Counted from the first letter of the stretch, positions 1-9,152 are shown. The stretch: DNA of 64,000 bases from Paenibacillus kyungheensis (GCF_028606985.1 NZ_CP117416.1:1216001-1280000), one strand, 5' to 3'. A program made the numbers and translations. Notes: generated from the letters alone by a model not told the origin.

Positions 1-965
1 GATATTTTTAACTGTGAATAAGGGATCGAGCCTTGATAAGGTAAAGGAGTTTGCTGACAAAGATGCTGTGCAAGCACTTTGCCTTGTTCGTAAAGTGGAG
101 CCACCAGACCGTATGTAATACCTTGATGTTCTGCACATTCTCCCACCGCATAGATGCCCTCTATACTGGTCTGCATATAATCATTCACAACAATTCCGCG
201 CTGAACATGCAATCCTGCATACTCTGCTAGACGAATATGAGGTCGTATCCCCACAGCGAATACTACAAGATCGACTGCTAATTTGGCTCCACTTGCAAAA
301 CGTAACCCTTGAGCACGAGTAGCGCCTGTAATGCGAGTCGTATTCTCATTGAGATGAAAGGTCATTCCTTGTTGCTCCAGTTCTTGTTGTAACAATTGCG
401 CAGATAGTAGATCTAACTGACGATTCATCAAGTAAGGTGCATTATGAATCACATGAGTGTCCATTCCTAAATGAAGCAGACCACGAGCCGCTTCCAGTCC
501 GAGCAATCCTCCGCCGATAACAGCCGCCTGTTGATAATGCTGAGCATATCTTTTCATCTGTTCGCAATCTTCTACAGTACGAAAAGAAATTACTCCTTTT
601 TTATCCGCACCTTGAATAGGAGGAATAAAAGGAACCGAACCGGTAGCAAAAATCAGGATATCATAGGTGTGTTGTAGACCTGAAGCAGTAGTTAATATTC
701 GAGTATCTGGATCAACATGAGTCACTGTTTCTGTCGTATATAATTGGATCTGTTGCTGTTCATACCATGACCAATCATGCAGAATAATATGTTCAAATGT
801 ATGTTCACCTTGTAACATTTTAGATAGCAAAATGCGGTTATAATTTGGATGCTTTTCTGTACCAAAAATCGTAATCTCAAATGTATCAGGTGCTAACTTT
901 ACGATCTCTTCGACACAGCGTACACCTGCCATGCCGTTACCGATAACGACTAATTGTTGTCGCAT
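1..965 (-). CDS. nirB: Nitrite reductase large subunit NirB/NasD, 5' part (runs off the window)
   Basis: The reading frame stays open to base 1, so only about 321 N-terminal residues are visible. It starts at ATG 965-963, with GGAGGAAC about 7 bases upstream. Near the N terminus is the FAD-binding motif VVIGNGMAGVR; near residue 145 is a second dinucleotide site, AAVIGGGLLGLEAARG; near residue 270 is the closing flavin motif EGIYAVGECAEH. This is the FAD/NAD module of assimilatory nitrite reductase, which reduces nitrite to ammonium in the cytoplasm using NAD(P)H. The [2Fe-2S], siroheme and [4Fe-4S] domains would lie beyond the window edge. The divergent nitrate transporter and nitrogen-type control region support NirB over a stand-alone rubredoxin or nitric-oxide reductase flavoprotein, which has the same N-terminal fold. 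Confidence 0.82.
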   Translation of the reverse strand, partial: MRQQLVVIGNGMAGVRCVEEIVKLAPDTFEITIFGTEKHPNYNRILLSKMLQGEHTFEHIILHDWSWYEQQQIQLYTTETVTHVDPDTRILTTASGLQHTYDILIFATGSVPFIPPIQGADKKGVISFRTVEDCEQMKRYAQHYQQAAVIGGGLLGLEAARGLLHLGMDTHVIHNAPYLMNRQLDLLSAQLLQQELEQQGMTFHLNENTTRITGATRAQGLRFASGAKLAVDLVVFAVGIRPHIRLAEYAGLHVQRGIVVNDYMQTSIEGIYAVGECAEHQGITYGLVAPLYEQGKVLAQHLCQQTPLPYQGSIPYSQLKI

Positions 966-1015
966 AACAAGTTCCTCCTTTGGTGTTATTTCAAAGGTGC
1001 ATCGTCATTTGCACA

Positions 1016-1048
1016 GAAAAAGCCCTTCTCCATATTCAGGAAAAGGGC
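1016..1048 (-). terminator. Leader terminator (attenuator) of nirB
   Basis: On the minus strand GCCCTTTTCC pairs with GGAGAAGGGC around a 7-base loop and is followed by five U residues. It sits inside the 5' leader, between promoter and start codon, so it is an attenuator rather than an end-of-gene terminator. Its 5' GCC is shared with the upstream hairpin P2. Confidence 0.8.
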
Positions 1049-1084
1049 ATCATTGCCGTTACGTAATCACACTCCATTGTGTGA
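1046..1084 (-). promoter_or_regulatory. Tandem ANTAR-type antiterminator hairpins in the nirB leader
   Basis: P1 (1067-1084) is TCACAC/GTGTGA closing the hexaloop AATGGA. P2 (1046-1057) is GGC/GCC closing the hexaloop AATGAT. Both loops have A at position 1 and G at position 4, the known ANTAR-protein recognition rule. P2 and the terminator cannot form together because they share 1046-1048. The P2 stem is only 3 bp, so the call rests on the identical layout in the opposite leader. Confidence 0.7.
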
Positions 1085-1120
1085 AATCTTATCAATAACA
1101 TTAATAGATGATGCTTTTAA

Positions 1121-1137
1121 TGTCAATATAATTAACA
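1121..1137 (+). promoter_or_regulatory. GlnR/TnrA-like box, nirB side
   Basis: TGTCAATATAATTAACA matches TGTNA-N7-TNACA exactly. Its left end read on the minus strand gives TTGACA, a -35 hexamer for nirB, followed 17 bases on by a weak -10 (TAATGT). The box therefore overlaps the nirB -35. Confidence 0.72.
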
Positions 1138-1161
1138 TAAAATAAAAATATTTAGAATTTG

Positions 1162-1178
1162 AGTTAATTATATTGACA
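1162..1178 (-). promoter_or_regulatory. GlnR/TnrA-like box, nitrate transporter side (one mismatch)
   Basis: This is an inverted copy of the box at 1121-1137: 16 of 17 bases are the reverse complement and only the outermost base departs from TGTNA-N7-TNACA. Its right end is the TTGACA -35 of the transporter promoter, so the two boxes are arranged symmetrically around the midpoint of the divergent region. Confidence 0.65.
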
Positions 1179-1201
1179 TATCAGTCTGTCGTTCATATAA
1201 T
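1173..1201 (+). promoter_or_regulatory. SigA-type promoter of the nitrate transporter gene
   Basis: TTGACA (1173-1178), a 17-base spacer and TATAAT (1196-1201) form a perfect consensus promoter. Transcription should begin near 1208, leaving a leader of about 190 bases that holds the hairpins and attenuator. Confidence 0.8.
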
Positions 1202-1262
1202 TTGAATCAAATTCATATTTGTGATGGCAACCAACTGCACAACAATATCATACATTTATAAG

Positions 1263-1307
1263 ATGGCACACAATGACGTGTACCATTTCCTAACGGCAAT
1301 GAAGCCG
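1263..1307 (+). promoter_or_regulatory. Tandem ANTAR-type antiterminator hairpins in the nitrate transporter leader
   Basis: P1 (1263-1286) pairs ATGG and ACAC with GTGT and CCAT around the hexaloop AATGAC. P2 (1294-1307) pairs CGGC with GCCG around the hexaloop AATGAA. Both loops obey A1/G4. GCCG of P2 (1304-1307) is also the start of the terminator stem, so binding of an ANTAR protein to P1-P2 would block termination. The string TAACGGCAATGA recurs in the nirB leader. Confidence 0.8.
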
Positions 1308-1350
1308 CAACTTGTCCCGAATGTAATATACGGGCAAATTGCGGCTTTTT
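1302..1350 (+). terminator. Leader terminator (attenuator) of the nitrate transporter gene
   Basis: GCCGCAA (1304-1310) pairs with TTGCGGC (1339-1345), extended inward by CCCG/CGGG, and is followed by five T. It stands about 50 bases before the start codon and overlaps antiterminator hairpin P2. Confidence 0.85.
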
Positions 1351-1399
1351 ATTATAACTATAGACAAAAATAAACCAACTGTGGAGAGGATGATACACA

Positions 1400-2623
1400 A
1401 TGATGGACAAAAAAAGTTTTTGGCAAAGCGGGCATAAGCCTACATTACTCGGTTCTTTTTTATACTTTGATATCAGCTTTATGATCTGGGGAATGATTGG
1501 ACCACTTAGTGTCATTATTGCACTGGATTATCCTATGGACCCTGTACAAAAAGCACAACTGGTTGCTTTACCTGTATTGGGCGGTTCAATTTTGCGATTG
1601 GTGTTAGGGTTCTTATCTGATTATATAGGGCCCAAGTTAACCGCGCAGATTGGCATGATTCTTACTCTAATTCCTCTACTGCTGGGCTGGCAATGGGTAC
1701 AATCGTTAGAGCAGTTATATGTGGTAGCCATCTTGCTAGGTATTGCAGGAGCATCTTTTGCGGCGGCTTTGCCACTTGCAGGACAATGGTATCCCAAAGA
1801 ACATCAAGGTCTAGCGATGGGGATTGCAGGAGCAGGCAATAGCGGAACTGTAATAGCGACTTTATTTGCGAATCGGTTAGCTCAACATTTTGGTAGCTGG
1901 GAAATTGTATTTGGAATAGCGATGATTCCGATTATTCTGGTATTTATTTTCTTTACGATCTTTGCCAAAAATAGCCCTAATCGTCCTGAACCTAAAAAAT
2001 TATCGCAATATGCTACCGTACTTAAACAAAGAGATGCGTGGGTATTCTGTGCATTTTATTGTGTGACATTTGGTGGGTTTGTAGGGCTTGCCAATTACTT
2101 AACGATTTTCTTTAATACTCAATATGGATTAACAGCAGTACAAGCGGCTGATATTGCTACCATCTGTGTTATCGCAGGAAGCTTTTTCCGTCCGGTCGGT
2201 GGATTTCTGGCAGACCGTATTGGGGGAACTAAAATGTTAATGTATCTATACTCGGGGGCAGGGATTATGTTGGCATGTGTTTCCTTTTTGCCACCACTTC
2301 CGGTTGTTGTAAGCTTGCTGTTCGTCGGAATGATGTGTCTGGGAGCAGGGAACGGATCGGTATTCCAATTAGTACCGCAACGATTTGGTAATGAAATTGG
2401 ATTAATGACAGGGATTGTAGGTGCAGCCGGTGGATTAGGTGGATACGCGTTACCGCTTATTCTAGGCAATCTGTACAAAGCTACAGGTTCTTATACGATT
2501 GGATTTATTATGTTAAGTATTATTGTATTATGTTGCTTGAGCTTGCTTGTTGTGATGCAAATGAAATGGCGGACAAGCTGGTTAAATCATAGTGTGACCA
2601 AAACAGCACGTCAAGCCAGTTAA
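1400..2623 (+). CDS. narK: Nitrate/nitrite transporter, NarK (NNP) family MFS protein
   Basis: A 407-residue integral membrane protein with about 12 hydrophobic segments. It carries the two glycine-rich nitrate-signature helices of the NNP family, AGAGNSGTVIATLFANRLAQ near residue 145 and GAAGGLGGYALPLILGN near residue 345, plus LGFLSDYIGPK between the second and third segments. It would move nitrate in and/or nitrite out across the cytoplasmic membrane to feed the divergently encoded nitrite reductase. ATG 1400 follows GGAGAGG; an ATG three bases later is possible. Control combines a GlnR/TnrA-like box and an ANTAR attenuator in its leader. The name nasA or nrtP would fit equally well. Confidence 0.88.
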   Translation: MMDKKSFWQSGHKPTLLGSFLYFDISFMIWGMIGPLSVIIALDYPMDPVQKAQLVALPVLGGSILRLVLGFLSDYIGPKLTAQIGMILTLIPLLLGWQWVQSLEQLYVVAILLGIAGASFAAALPLAGQWYPKEHQGLAMGIAGAGNSGTVIATLFANRLAQHFGSWEIVFGIAMIPIILVFIFFTIFAKNSPNRPEPKKLSQYATVLKQRDAWVFCAFYCVTFGGFVGLANYLTIFFNTQYGLTAVQAADIATICVIAGSFFRPVGGFLADRIGGTKMLMYLYSGAGIMLACVSFLPPLPVVVSLLFVGMMCLGAGNGSVFQLVPQRFGNEIGLMTGIVGAAGGLGGYALPLILGNLYKATGSYTIGFIMLSIIVLCCLSLLVVMQMKWRTSWLNHSVTKTARQAS

Positions 2624-2704
2624 CAAGCCAGCTAACGATAATGATATTTTTGATACAGGTTAAGCAATAATCTATACTATCTTCTCAGCGGTTCTCAAAT
2701 ATTC

Positions 2705-2754
2705 AAAAAGCACGATCATATGACTTGATAAAAGAGTCGCAGATCGTGCTTTTT
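2705..2754. terminator. Bidirectional terminator between nitrate transporter and chemoreceptor genes
   Basis: AAAAAGCACGATC pairs with GATCGTGCTTTTT; an inner GACT/AGTC helix fills the loop. The A and T runs on both sides let it serve both converging genes. Confidence 0.85.
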
Positions 2755-2770
2755 GTTGTATACAGTTATA

Positions 2771-4384
2771 TTAACTTATAGCAGGTACAGTACGGTTTGA
2801 AGAAGAGAATGAATCTTGTGTATAATCAGCAGATAGATTAGCAGCCACAGGCTCAAGATCGTGAACCAGTTGACCCAATTTATCGCTCATTTGATTGAGA
2901 AGATCTGCTTCTTCATTAACCAGACGTGTTTTTTCTAATTGTTGTTGAACAGTAAGATTTACCGTTTCATGACTTTTCATCGAATCTTGAATAATATGGG
3001 TGACATAGCTCATAGATTGACTGATTTTCTCAGCAGAACCATTAAGAGATTGTGCCTGACTGGACATATGTGCGATCTGAAGACTGGTTTCTTCTGTGGC
3101 TGTCAAAATAACTCCGAATGTTGAATGTGTCTGTGTAGCGGTTTGTAAAGTATCTTGCATTTTAGCGGCTCCACGTTCAGACGATTCAATAGCAGAAGCA
3201 GTCTACAAGCTAAATTGTGCAATAATACCTGAGATCATTTTAAGAGCAGAGCTAGTCTCCAGTGATAGCTTTTTGACTTCTTGAGCAACAACAGCGAAGC
3301 TTTGTCCATGTTGTCCGGCACGAGCCGCTTCAATAGAAGCATTTAATGCGAGCAAATTGGTCTGTTCAGCCAAATTAGCAATAATATCGACAAAGCGAGC
3401 GATTTCGTAAGATTGATCAGACATTGCATGAATACCTGAAGCCATATCGTCTACATCGACTTGTAATGAAGACACTTGGTCGGTAATTTGAGTCAGAGAT
3501 TGTTGCCCTAATTGCGCACGTTCCAGTGTAATCGTAGAAGATTGATGTAATTGTTCCAGAGAAGCGGCTATTTGATAGATAGCATCGGCGACTTGTGTGA
3601 GCTGTTGTTCACTCACCTGTTGAGAAGGTAACAATTCATCGCTTGCTTGTGTACGTAATAGTTGAACAGCATCAGCAATATGTTCAGATAATGAGACCAA
3701 CGATTGTGAATGAAGTCGTAACGACCCAGCAGATTGTTCCATATATTGTTCAGTATGCTGTAAATTAATTAATGATTGCTGGTTACGTGCGGAAGCTTCG
3801 TCATTTTGGGATTGTAACGCTTGAGTGGTATTCTTTTTGGCAACAATAATCAGGATAGCGGCTCCACTTGTTAATAACAAAAAGATAGCATGGATCAGAA
3901 GTAACGAAAAAGAATAAGCATGTTCGCCACACAGCAGTTCAGGGAATAAGAAAAAGCCAGCTAAATGATGAAAAGCAAAAATAGCAGTACTGAGTAAAAC
4001 CAAAGCGATTGAATCATAAAAAGCCACAAAAGCAACTACCATAAAAACAGAAAAGTGATATTCAACCAATCCATTACCTGCTGCGATCAAGCCAATACTG
4101 CCTAAAGTAAGTACCAACGTATTGATGACAGGAAGATAAGCATGATCTGACCGACTACGAAATAGCGAAGCTGACCATATTAAAAGGATAAGTGGAACCG
4201 CTAACAAAATATAGCGAAAAATAGTGATATGTTCCATCGAAGAATGACTCATTGCAGAGTGATCCATACCTGCCATACGGTCTACAGGGATAAGATGAGT
4301 GTATTGATGTAGAGCAAATACAATAAAAGATAAAAGAACAGTGATCAAACATAACATATTCATAACTTTATTTTTCGCGTACAT
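2771..4384 (-). pseudogene. Methyl-accepting chemotaxis protein, interrupted by one in-frame TAG
   Basis: The frame from ATG 4384 (MYAKNK, AGAGGAG about 8 bases upstream) runs to TAG at 3205-3203 and then continues in the same frame to 2771. Without the stop the product would be about 537 residues. The N-terminal half has six or so membrane segments, with a Met/His-rich loop after the first ([16 protein letters not shown]). The C-terminal half is the cytoplasmic signalling domain, with the conserved tip region around [15 protein letters not shown]. The stop falls just after the tip, in the returning helix, and is followed by in-frame TASAIESSERGAAK, which continues the coiled coil. CAG-to-TAG is the simplest change. 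No ribosome binding site precedes the downstream part, so it is probably not made separately. A base-calling error, or read-through, is the alternative. Confidence 0.82.
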
Positions 4385-4678
4385 GTGTGGGGCTCCTCTA
4401 AATTCAGATAAGATGGGTAATCGAAAGATCAATTAGGTGAAAATAGTGTGGTTTGTAATGATAAAGAGTATAATAGATAGCGTTGATTCAAGATGAAAGG
4501 ATCATGCTTGCTAAGTAGCTAAGTAATATATCGTCTATTTCAACACATTTTGTAACATTTAAACATGAAGAATTAATTAAGATTTAATTATATTGAGCAC
4601 AAAATAATTGTTTTAATTGATTCTGGCATTACTTGTTCGTAACTTTATTCAAAATAGATCACATAAGGGGCGAAGAAA

Positions 4679-5911
4679 TTGAGCGAATTCAAATTGATGT
4701 TAGAAAAATATGCAGAACTTGTAGTCAAAGTCGGTGTAAATATTCAACCTGGTCAAGTATTGATTGTACAAGCACCACTAGAAACAGTAGATTTGACCCG
4801 TCTTATTGTAGGCAAAGCTTATGAAGCAGGAGCTAAATATGTACAGGTCGATTGGGATGATGAACAGATAACTCGTATTCGTTATGAAAAAGCGACCGAT
4901 GATTCGTTTGGCTATTATCCACAATGGCATGCTGATATGTTGGAAAAATTTGCAGAAGAAGGCGGAGCGATTTTACATATCAAAGTGCCTGATCCTGAAT
5001 TATTTAAAGGCATTGACTCGTGGAAAGTGTCTACAGCTGTCAAAGCCGCAGCTATAGCTCGCGAAAATTATCAAGGGTATACCCGCAATAGCCGGATTAG
5101 CTGGTCATTAATCAAAGCACCAACGCAAGCATGGGCAAATAAAGTATTTGCTGATTTGCCAGAAGAAGAACGTGTACCTGCGATGTGGGAAGCAGTATTC
5201 CAGATGAATCGTGTAGGTTCAGATAATCCAGTAGCTGCTTGGAGAGAGCATATCGATCATTTGAAAAAAAGACAGGATCTTCTGAATAACAAACGATACA
5301 AAAGTTTTCATTATCGCGCCCCGGGAACCGATCTACACGTCCAATTACCAGAAGGTTATCTATGGCGTGGTGGCGGTGGAGAAAATGAAAAAGGGGTGTA
5401 CTTTGTAGCGAATATGCCGACCGAAGAAGTATATAGCATGCCTCACCGTACAGGCGTAAATGGAACAGTGAGAAGTACATTACCGCTGAACTTGAACGGT
5501 CGTCTGGTGGAAGGAATCGAACTTACATTTAAAGATGGCAAAGTTGTAGATTATCAAGCAACATCTGGACGTGAACATTTAACGTCATTGTTAGAAACAG
5601 ATGAGGGGGCTTCTTATTTAGGAGAAATTGCTCTCGTGCCATATGATTCACCTATTTCGCATTTAAAACGTGTTTTTTACAATACAGGCATAGATGAAAA
5701 TGCTTCTTGTCATTTCGCTCTTGGTAGTGCGTATCCGACCAATCTTGAAGGCGGTACACAAATGACCAAAGAAGAATTGAAAGCTAAAGGTGCAAATGTA
5801 AGCTTAACTCACGTAGACTTCATGGTTGGTTCAGATCAACTGGATATTGATGGAGAATTGGAAGATGGAACAGTAGAACCTGTATTCCGTCAAGGAAATT
5901 GGGCTTTTTAA
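4679..5911 (+). CDS. Aminopeptidase, M29 (AmpS/PepS/aminopeptidase T) family
   Basis: A 410-residue soluble protein without signal peptide. The opening region EKYAELVVKVGVNIQPGQVL, the region around AKYVQVDWDDEQ and the C-terminal segments CHFALGSAYPTNLEGG and SLTHVDFMVGSDQLDIDG are characteristic of M29 metallo-aminopeptidases, which use two metal ions to release N-terminal residues from peptides in the cytoplasm. Conserved Glu, His and Asp in these segments are the expected metal ligands. TTG 4679 is chosen because AAGGGG lies about 8 bases upstream and the family starts here. It stands alone between a long upstream gap and its own terminator. Confidence in the family is high; substrate preference cannot be read. 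Confidence 0.9.
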   Translation: MSEFKLMLEKYAELVVKVGVNIQPGQVLIVQAPLETVDLTRLIVGKAYEAGAKYVQVDWDDEQITRIRYEKATDDSFGYYPQWHADMLEKFAEEGGAILHIKVPDPELFKGIDSWKVSTAVKAAAIARENYQGYTRNSRISWSLIKAPTQAWANKVFADLPEEERVPAMWEAVFQMNRVGSDNPVAAWREHIDHLKKRQDLLNNKRYKSFHYRAPGTDLHVQLPEGYLWRGGGGENEKGVYFVANMPTEEVYSMPHRTGVNGTVRSTLPLNLNGRLVEGIELTFKDGKVVDYQATSGREHLTSLLETDEGASYLGEIALVPYDSPISHLKRVFYNTGIDENASCHFALGSAYPTNLEGGTQMTKEELKAKGANVSLTHVDFMVGSDQLDIDGELEDGTVEPVFRQGNWAF

Positions 5912-5926
5912 GCCCTTTTTTCTTTT
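5901..5926 (+). terminator. Terminator overlapping the aminopeptidase stop codon
   Basis: GGGCTT pairs with AAGCCC and is followed by a T-rich tract. The hairpin includes the last codons and the TAA stop. Confidence 0.75.
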
Positions 5927-5950
5927 TCATTTTTTTAGAATACCTAATTT

Positions 5951-5964
5951 TGGTAACGCTATCA
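5951..5964 (+). promoter_or_regulatory. cre-like operator upstream of the yesN-type gene
   Basis: TGGTAACGCTATCA matches 13 of 14 positions of the LacI/CcpA-type consensus TGWNANCGNTNWCA. A similar site lies at 24207-24220 before the permease operon. It could be a CcpA catabolite site or the operator of a local LacI-family regulator not seen here. Confidence 0.45.
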
Positions 5965-6103
5965 TTTTGAAAAGGTAAAATATAAAAATAAATAAACGAG
6001 AATAACATGTAAGAAGACTTGTCATGAAGTAAAGAATAACGGTAAGATAAGCATAATAACTCACGACACAATTTCACAATTTTCGACAGAGGGTGGCTGG
6101 ATC

Positions 6104-7186
6104 ATGAAAGTATTACTTGTTGATGATGATGTCATAGTATCCCGCGGACTTCGCAATATTATTCCATGGCAGGAATTAGGAGCCGAAGTGATTGGAGAAG
6201 CACGTAATGGCAAAGATGCGTTGGAGATTGCACTGCGTCTACATCCTGATCTAATCATTACCGATATCAAAATGCCTATTATGGATGGTCTTGAATTATG
6301 TTGTCGTATTCGTGAATTGATGACAGATACAGCGATCGTATTACTTAGTGCTCATGAAGAATTCGATTATGCTCGTCAAGCGATGCAATACGGTGTCGAT
6401 ACGTATATCGTCAAGCCGATGGCACGTAAAGAAATCAGTCAATTAACCACGTATATTCAAGAAGTCTCCCGTCGTAAAAATGAAAAGCTTCATCATTATT
6501 CTTCGCTTTTTAACCGTCAGCTTGAAATCAATTGTTATGAAGCGCTCAAAACAGGCAATAGGCTTTTTTTCGAAGAGCTATTTGAACACGAGTTAGCTTT
6601 ATCGACAGCTAATCCTAATGAGATCAAAGAATTATGTATGCGTCTACTTACTATTTTGTTTGATTTTTATCAAGGTGTAGGTGGGGATCGAGCGTCTACA
6701 TTGTTGCAATCCAAATCTGCCCGTCTGGACGATCTGTTCAGTCTCAAGACCCGTCATGAAGCGATTGCTTTTACGTATGATCTGTTCCGTCAGGTGAATG
6801 AACTGGCAACAGAGAAAAAGGAAGATCGCCAACATTCATTAGTGCAGTATGTGAAGCAATATGTGCATGATAATATTTACAATGTGAATCTATCCCTTGC
6901 TGATATTGCTTATCATATGGAGCGTTCGCCTGCGTATCTGAGTGCTGTATTTAGCCAGAATACCGGGGTGAAATTAAATGTATATATCACGCAGAAGCGT
7001 ATTGATCAAGCCAGACAATTGTTACTTGATCCATCACTGCCGATCTATAGCATTTCAGAAAAATTAGGATTTCAAGATCCGCATTACTTTGCCCGTGTAT
7101 TCAAAAAAGTCGAAAGTATTACACCTTCAGAATACCGTAACTTGTATCTGAACCATAGTGTACGCGCGGATGCTGAGGTGAAATAA
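6104..7186 (+). CDS. yesN: Response regulator, YesN type, with AraC DNA-binding domain
   Basis: A 360-residue protein. Residues 1-120 form a receiver domain with the acidic pocket VLLVDDDV and phospho-acceptor Asp54 in DLIITDIKMPIMDG. A helical linker follows. Residues about 255-352 form a two-helix-turn-helix AraC domain (NLSLADIAYHMERSPAYLSA, then SISEKLGFQDPHYFARVFKK). ATG 6104 follows GAGGGTGG. The next gene, the YesM-type kinase, begins 2 bases after the stop, so they are co-transcribed and form a signalling pair. In Paenibacilli such pairs switch on nearby polysaccharide-uptake genes; here the likely targets are the binding-protein, glycosidase and permease units that follow. The yesN symbol denotes the family, not strict orthology. 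Confidence 0.9.
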   Translation: MKVLLVDDDVIVSRGLRNIIPWQELGAEVIGEARNGKDALEIALRLHPDLIITDIKMPIMDGLELCCRIRELMTDTAIVLLSAHEEFDYARQAMQYGVDTYIVKPMARKEISQLTTYIQEVSRRKNEKLHHYSSLFNRQLEINCYEALKTGNRLFFEELFEHELALSTANPNEIKELCMRLLTILFDFYQGVGGDRASTLLQSKSARLDDLFSLKTRHEAIAFTYDLFRQVNELATEKKEDRQHSLVQYVKQYVHDNIYNVNLSLADIAYHMERSPAYLSAVFSQNTGVKLNVYITQKRIDQARQLLLDPSLPIYSISEKLGFQDPHYFARVFKKVESITPSEYRNLYLNHSVRADAEVK

Positions 7187-7188
7187 TA

Positions 7189-9057
7189 TTGTTCAAAAAC
7201 AAATCGATTTCGTTGATTCCCAAAGCGAGTATAAAAGTGAAAATTGCTGTTCTTTTTATTGTGCTGATTACTTTATCGGCGCTGTTGTCTAATGGAATAC
7301 TGTACTTTGTATTTATGAACATTATGCGAGAGCAATTGCTGGAAGACCAGCAGAATATTATGCTTCAAAGTCGTAGTAATGTGCAAAATGTAGAGAATAG
7401 CATCGATCAGGCGACTTATTATTTTTCGACAGACAAAACGATAGCCGATATTCTGAACAAAACTACATTTGACGATATTGAAAGTTATCGTGATCTTAAT
7501 ACGATTAATCAGCAGTTTATTAAATATCTGGATGTACCACTAAGCAATGTAGTCAGCACGTATTCGGCTACCTTTTTTGTCAAAAATACATTTCCAGTTG
7601 CTGCTGAATTGCCTACTATTCAATTGGAGCAATTAAATAAATTGCCTGGTGGTACAGGATCAAATCGCTTTTTCAATTCCGATGAAGCGGAAAATGAAGA
7701 ATGGTTCAAGCGAACAGTCGAATTAAGTGGAACATTGAATATCTTTTATGCGGATCAAGATCGTGATCGCGTCTATTTTGCCAAGCAAGTTCGCAATCCT
7801 TTAATTCTGAATACGACGAATGAAATGGGCGTTATAGTCATTGCGATTGATACGGCTGAATTTGGAAAGCAGATCGAAGCCTCAAGGCTTACACAGGGAA
7901 CACAATTATTGTTAGCGGATCAGAATAATCAAGTGTTATATAGTAACAATCCTGCACTCAAAGGGGTAGATATCAGTCATACACCCGACTTAGCTCCTGT
8001 ATTACAATATACCGATATTGGTGGAACTAGTGATCTGAAGTATAACCAGACACAGTATATTGCTGATACGTATCCTTTAAAATGGGGATGGAATCTGATT
8101 GCTCTTATTCCATACAGTGATATTACAGATCGCTTGTCGATTATTTTCGATATTATCGTTGGAATTACCGTCGCAGTGATTGTAGCAGGAATCAGCTTTA
8201 CGTTATTATTGTCCAACAGCATAGCCAAGCCGGTGATTACATTAGCCAATGTGATGAGAAATATAAAAGACGGTTCAACGATGGATGTATTTATCGAACC
8301 ACCAGAGCAAGATGAAGTCGGAGTATTGTATCGTCAGTTCAACAATCTAATGAAACGTATCAACGGATTGGTAGACGATGTGATCGAAAGCGGTGAACGA
8401 GAACGACAAGCAGAAATGAAAGCTTTGCAAGCGCAGATTAATCCTCATTTTATCTACAATACACTGGATTCGATCAATTGGATGGCACTTAGTAAAAATG
8501 AAGAAGACATTGTAACTATGGTGTCGTCACTGGCTCATATTTTGAGATACAGTATCAAGCAACCCAATGAACAAGTGCCGTTACGACAAGAGATTGAGCA
8601 TGTACAGAATTACGTTAATATTCAATCGCTTCGTTATGGAGATAACTTTGACATTAGCTATGATATCGAACCTGAATTATATGATTATCTGTTGCCTAAA
8701 TTTATTATTCAGCCGTTAATTGAAAATGCGATTTTGCATGGAACTGAACAGATTGCCGATCATGGCAACATTGTATTGCGTGCATATACCGATGGAATTG
8801 TAGTACGAATTATTGTAGAAGATAACGGGCCAGGTGCAGACACAGAATTATTAAATGATTATTTGGATCGAGAGCAAGAAGTATTACACAGTTCAGATGG
8901 AATCGGAATTAGTAATATTCATCAACGAATTAAGTTACATTATGCAGACGAGATGTTTGGTTTACGGTTTTATTATACAGATAATGTAATGAAATCTGTC
9001 ATAACTATTCCTTATAAAGTAAGTAAGAAAACGCTTACCGAAAAAATATCCACCTAA
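7189..9057 (+). CDS. yesM: Sensor histidine kinase, YesM type
   Basis: A 622-residue membrane kinase. A first membrane segment (residues about 17-40) and a second (about 318-345) flank a roughly 280-residue extracellular sensor region of the dCache kind. A HAMP linker follows (NSIAKPVITLANVMRNIKDG). The phospho-acceptor is His420 in QINPHFIYNTLDSINWMA, typical of the LytS/YesM His-kinase family; the ATP-binding lobe shows PLIENAILHG and the G-box EDNGPGA. TTG 7189 has GAGGTG 8 bases upstream. It would sense an extracellular sugar or a ligand-loaded binding protein and phosphorylate the regulator encoded just before it. Confidence 0.92.
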   Translation: MFKNKSISLIPKASIKVKIAVLFIVLITLSALLSNGILYFVFMNIMREQLLEDQQNIMLQSRSNVQNVENSIDQATYYFSTDKTIADILNKTTFDDIESYRDLNTINQQFIKYLDVPLSNVVSTYSATFFVKNTFPVAAELPTIQLEQLNKLPGGTGSNRFFNSDEAENEEWFKRTVELSGTLNIFYADQDRDRVYFAKQVRNPLILNTTNEMGVIVIAIDTAEFGKQIEASRLTQGTQLLLADQNNQVLYSNNPALKGVDISHTPDLAPVLQYTDIGGTSDLKYNQTQYIADTYPLKWGWNLIALIPYSDITDRLSIIFDIIVGITVAVIVAGISFTLLLSNSIAKPVITLANVMRNIKDGSTMDVFIEPPEQDEVGVLYRQFNNLMKRINGLVDDVIESGERERQAEMKALQAQINPHFIYNTLDSINWMALSKNEEDIVTMVSSLAHILRYSIKQPNEQVPLRQEIEHVQNYVNIQSLRYGDNFDISYDIEPELYDYLLPKFIIQPLIENAILHGTEQIADHGNIVLRAYTDGIVVRIIVEDNGPGADTELLNDYLDREQEVLHSSDGIGISNIHQRIKLHYADEMFGLRFYYTDNVMKSVITIPYKVSKKTLTEKIST

Positions 9058-9118
9058 TCTAAAGAAAATACGGTACACCTTTCTGACAGCCTGACGGATA
9101 ATAAGGATACAAAGTCTA

Positions 9119-9152
9119 AGCCATTCCAAAAGATACAATCTACGGAGTGGCT
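9119..9152 (+). promoter_or_regulatory. Inverted repeat upstream of binding-protein gene 1
   Basis: AGCCATTCC and GGAGTGGCT pair over 9 bases around a 16-base centre. No T run follows, so it is not a terminator. It is a possible operator for the AraC-type regulator, but this is not demonstrated. Confidence 0.35.
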
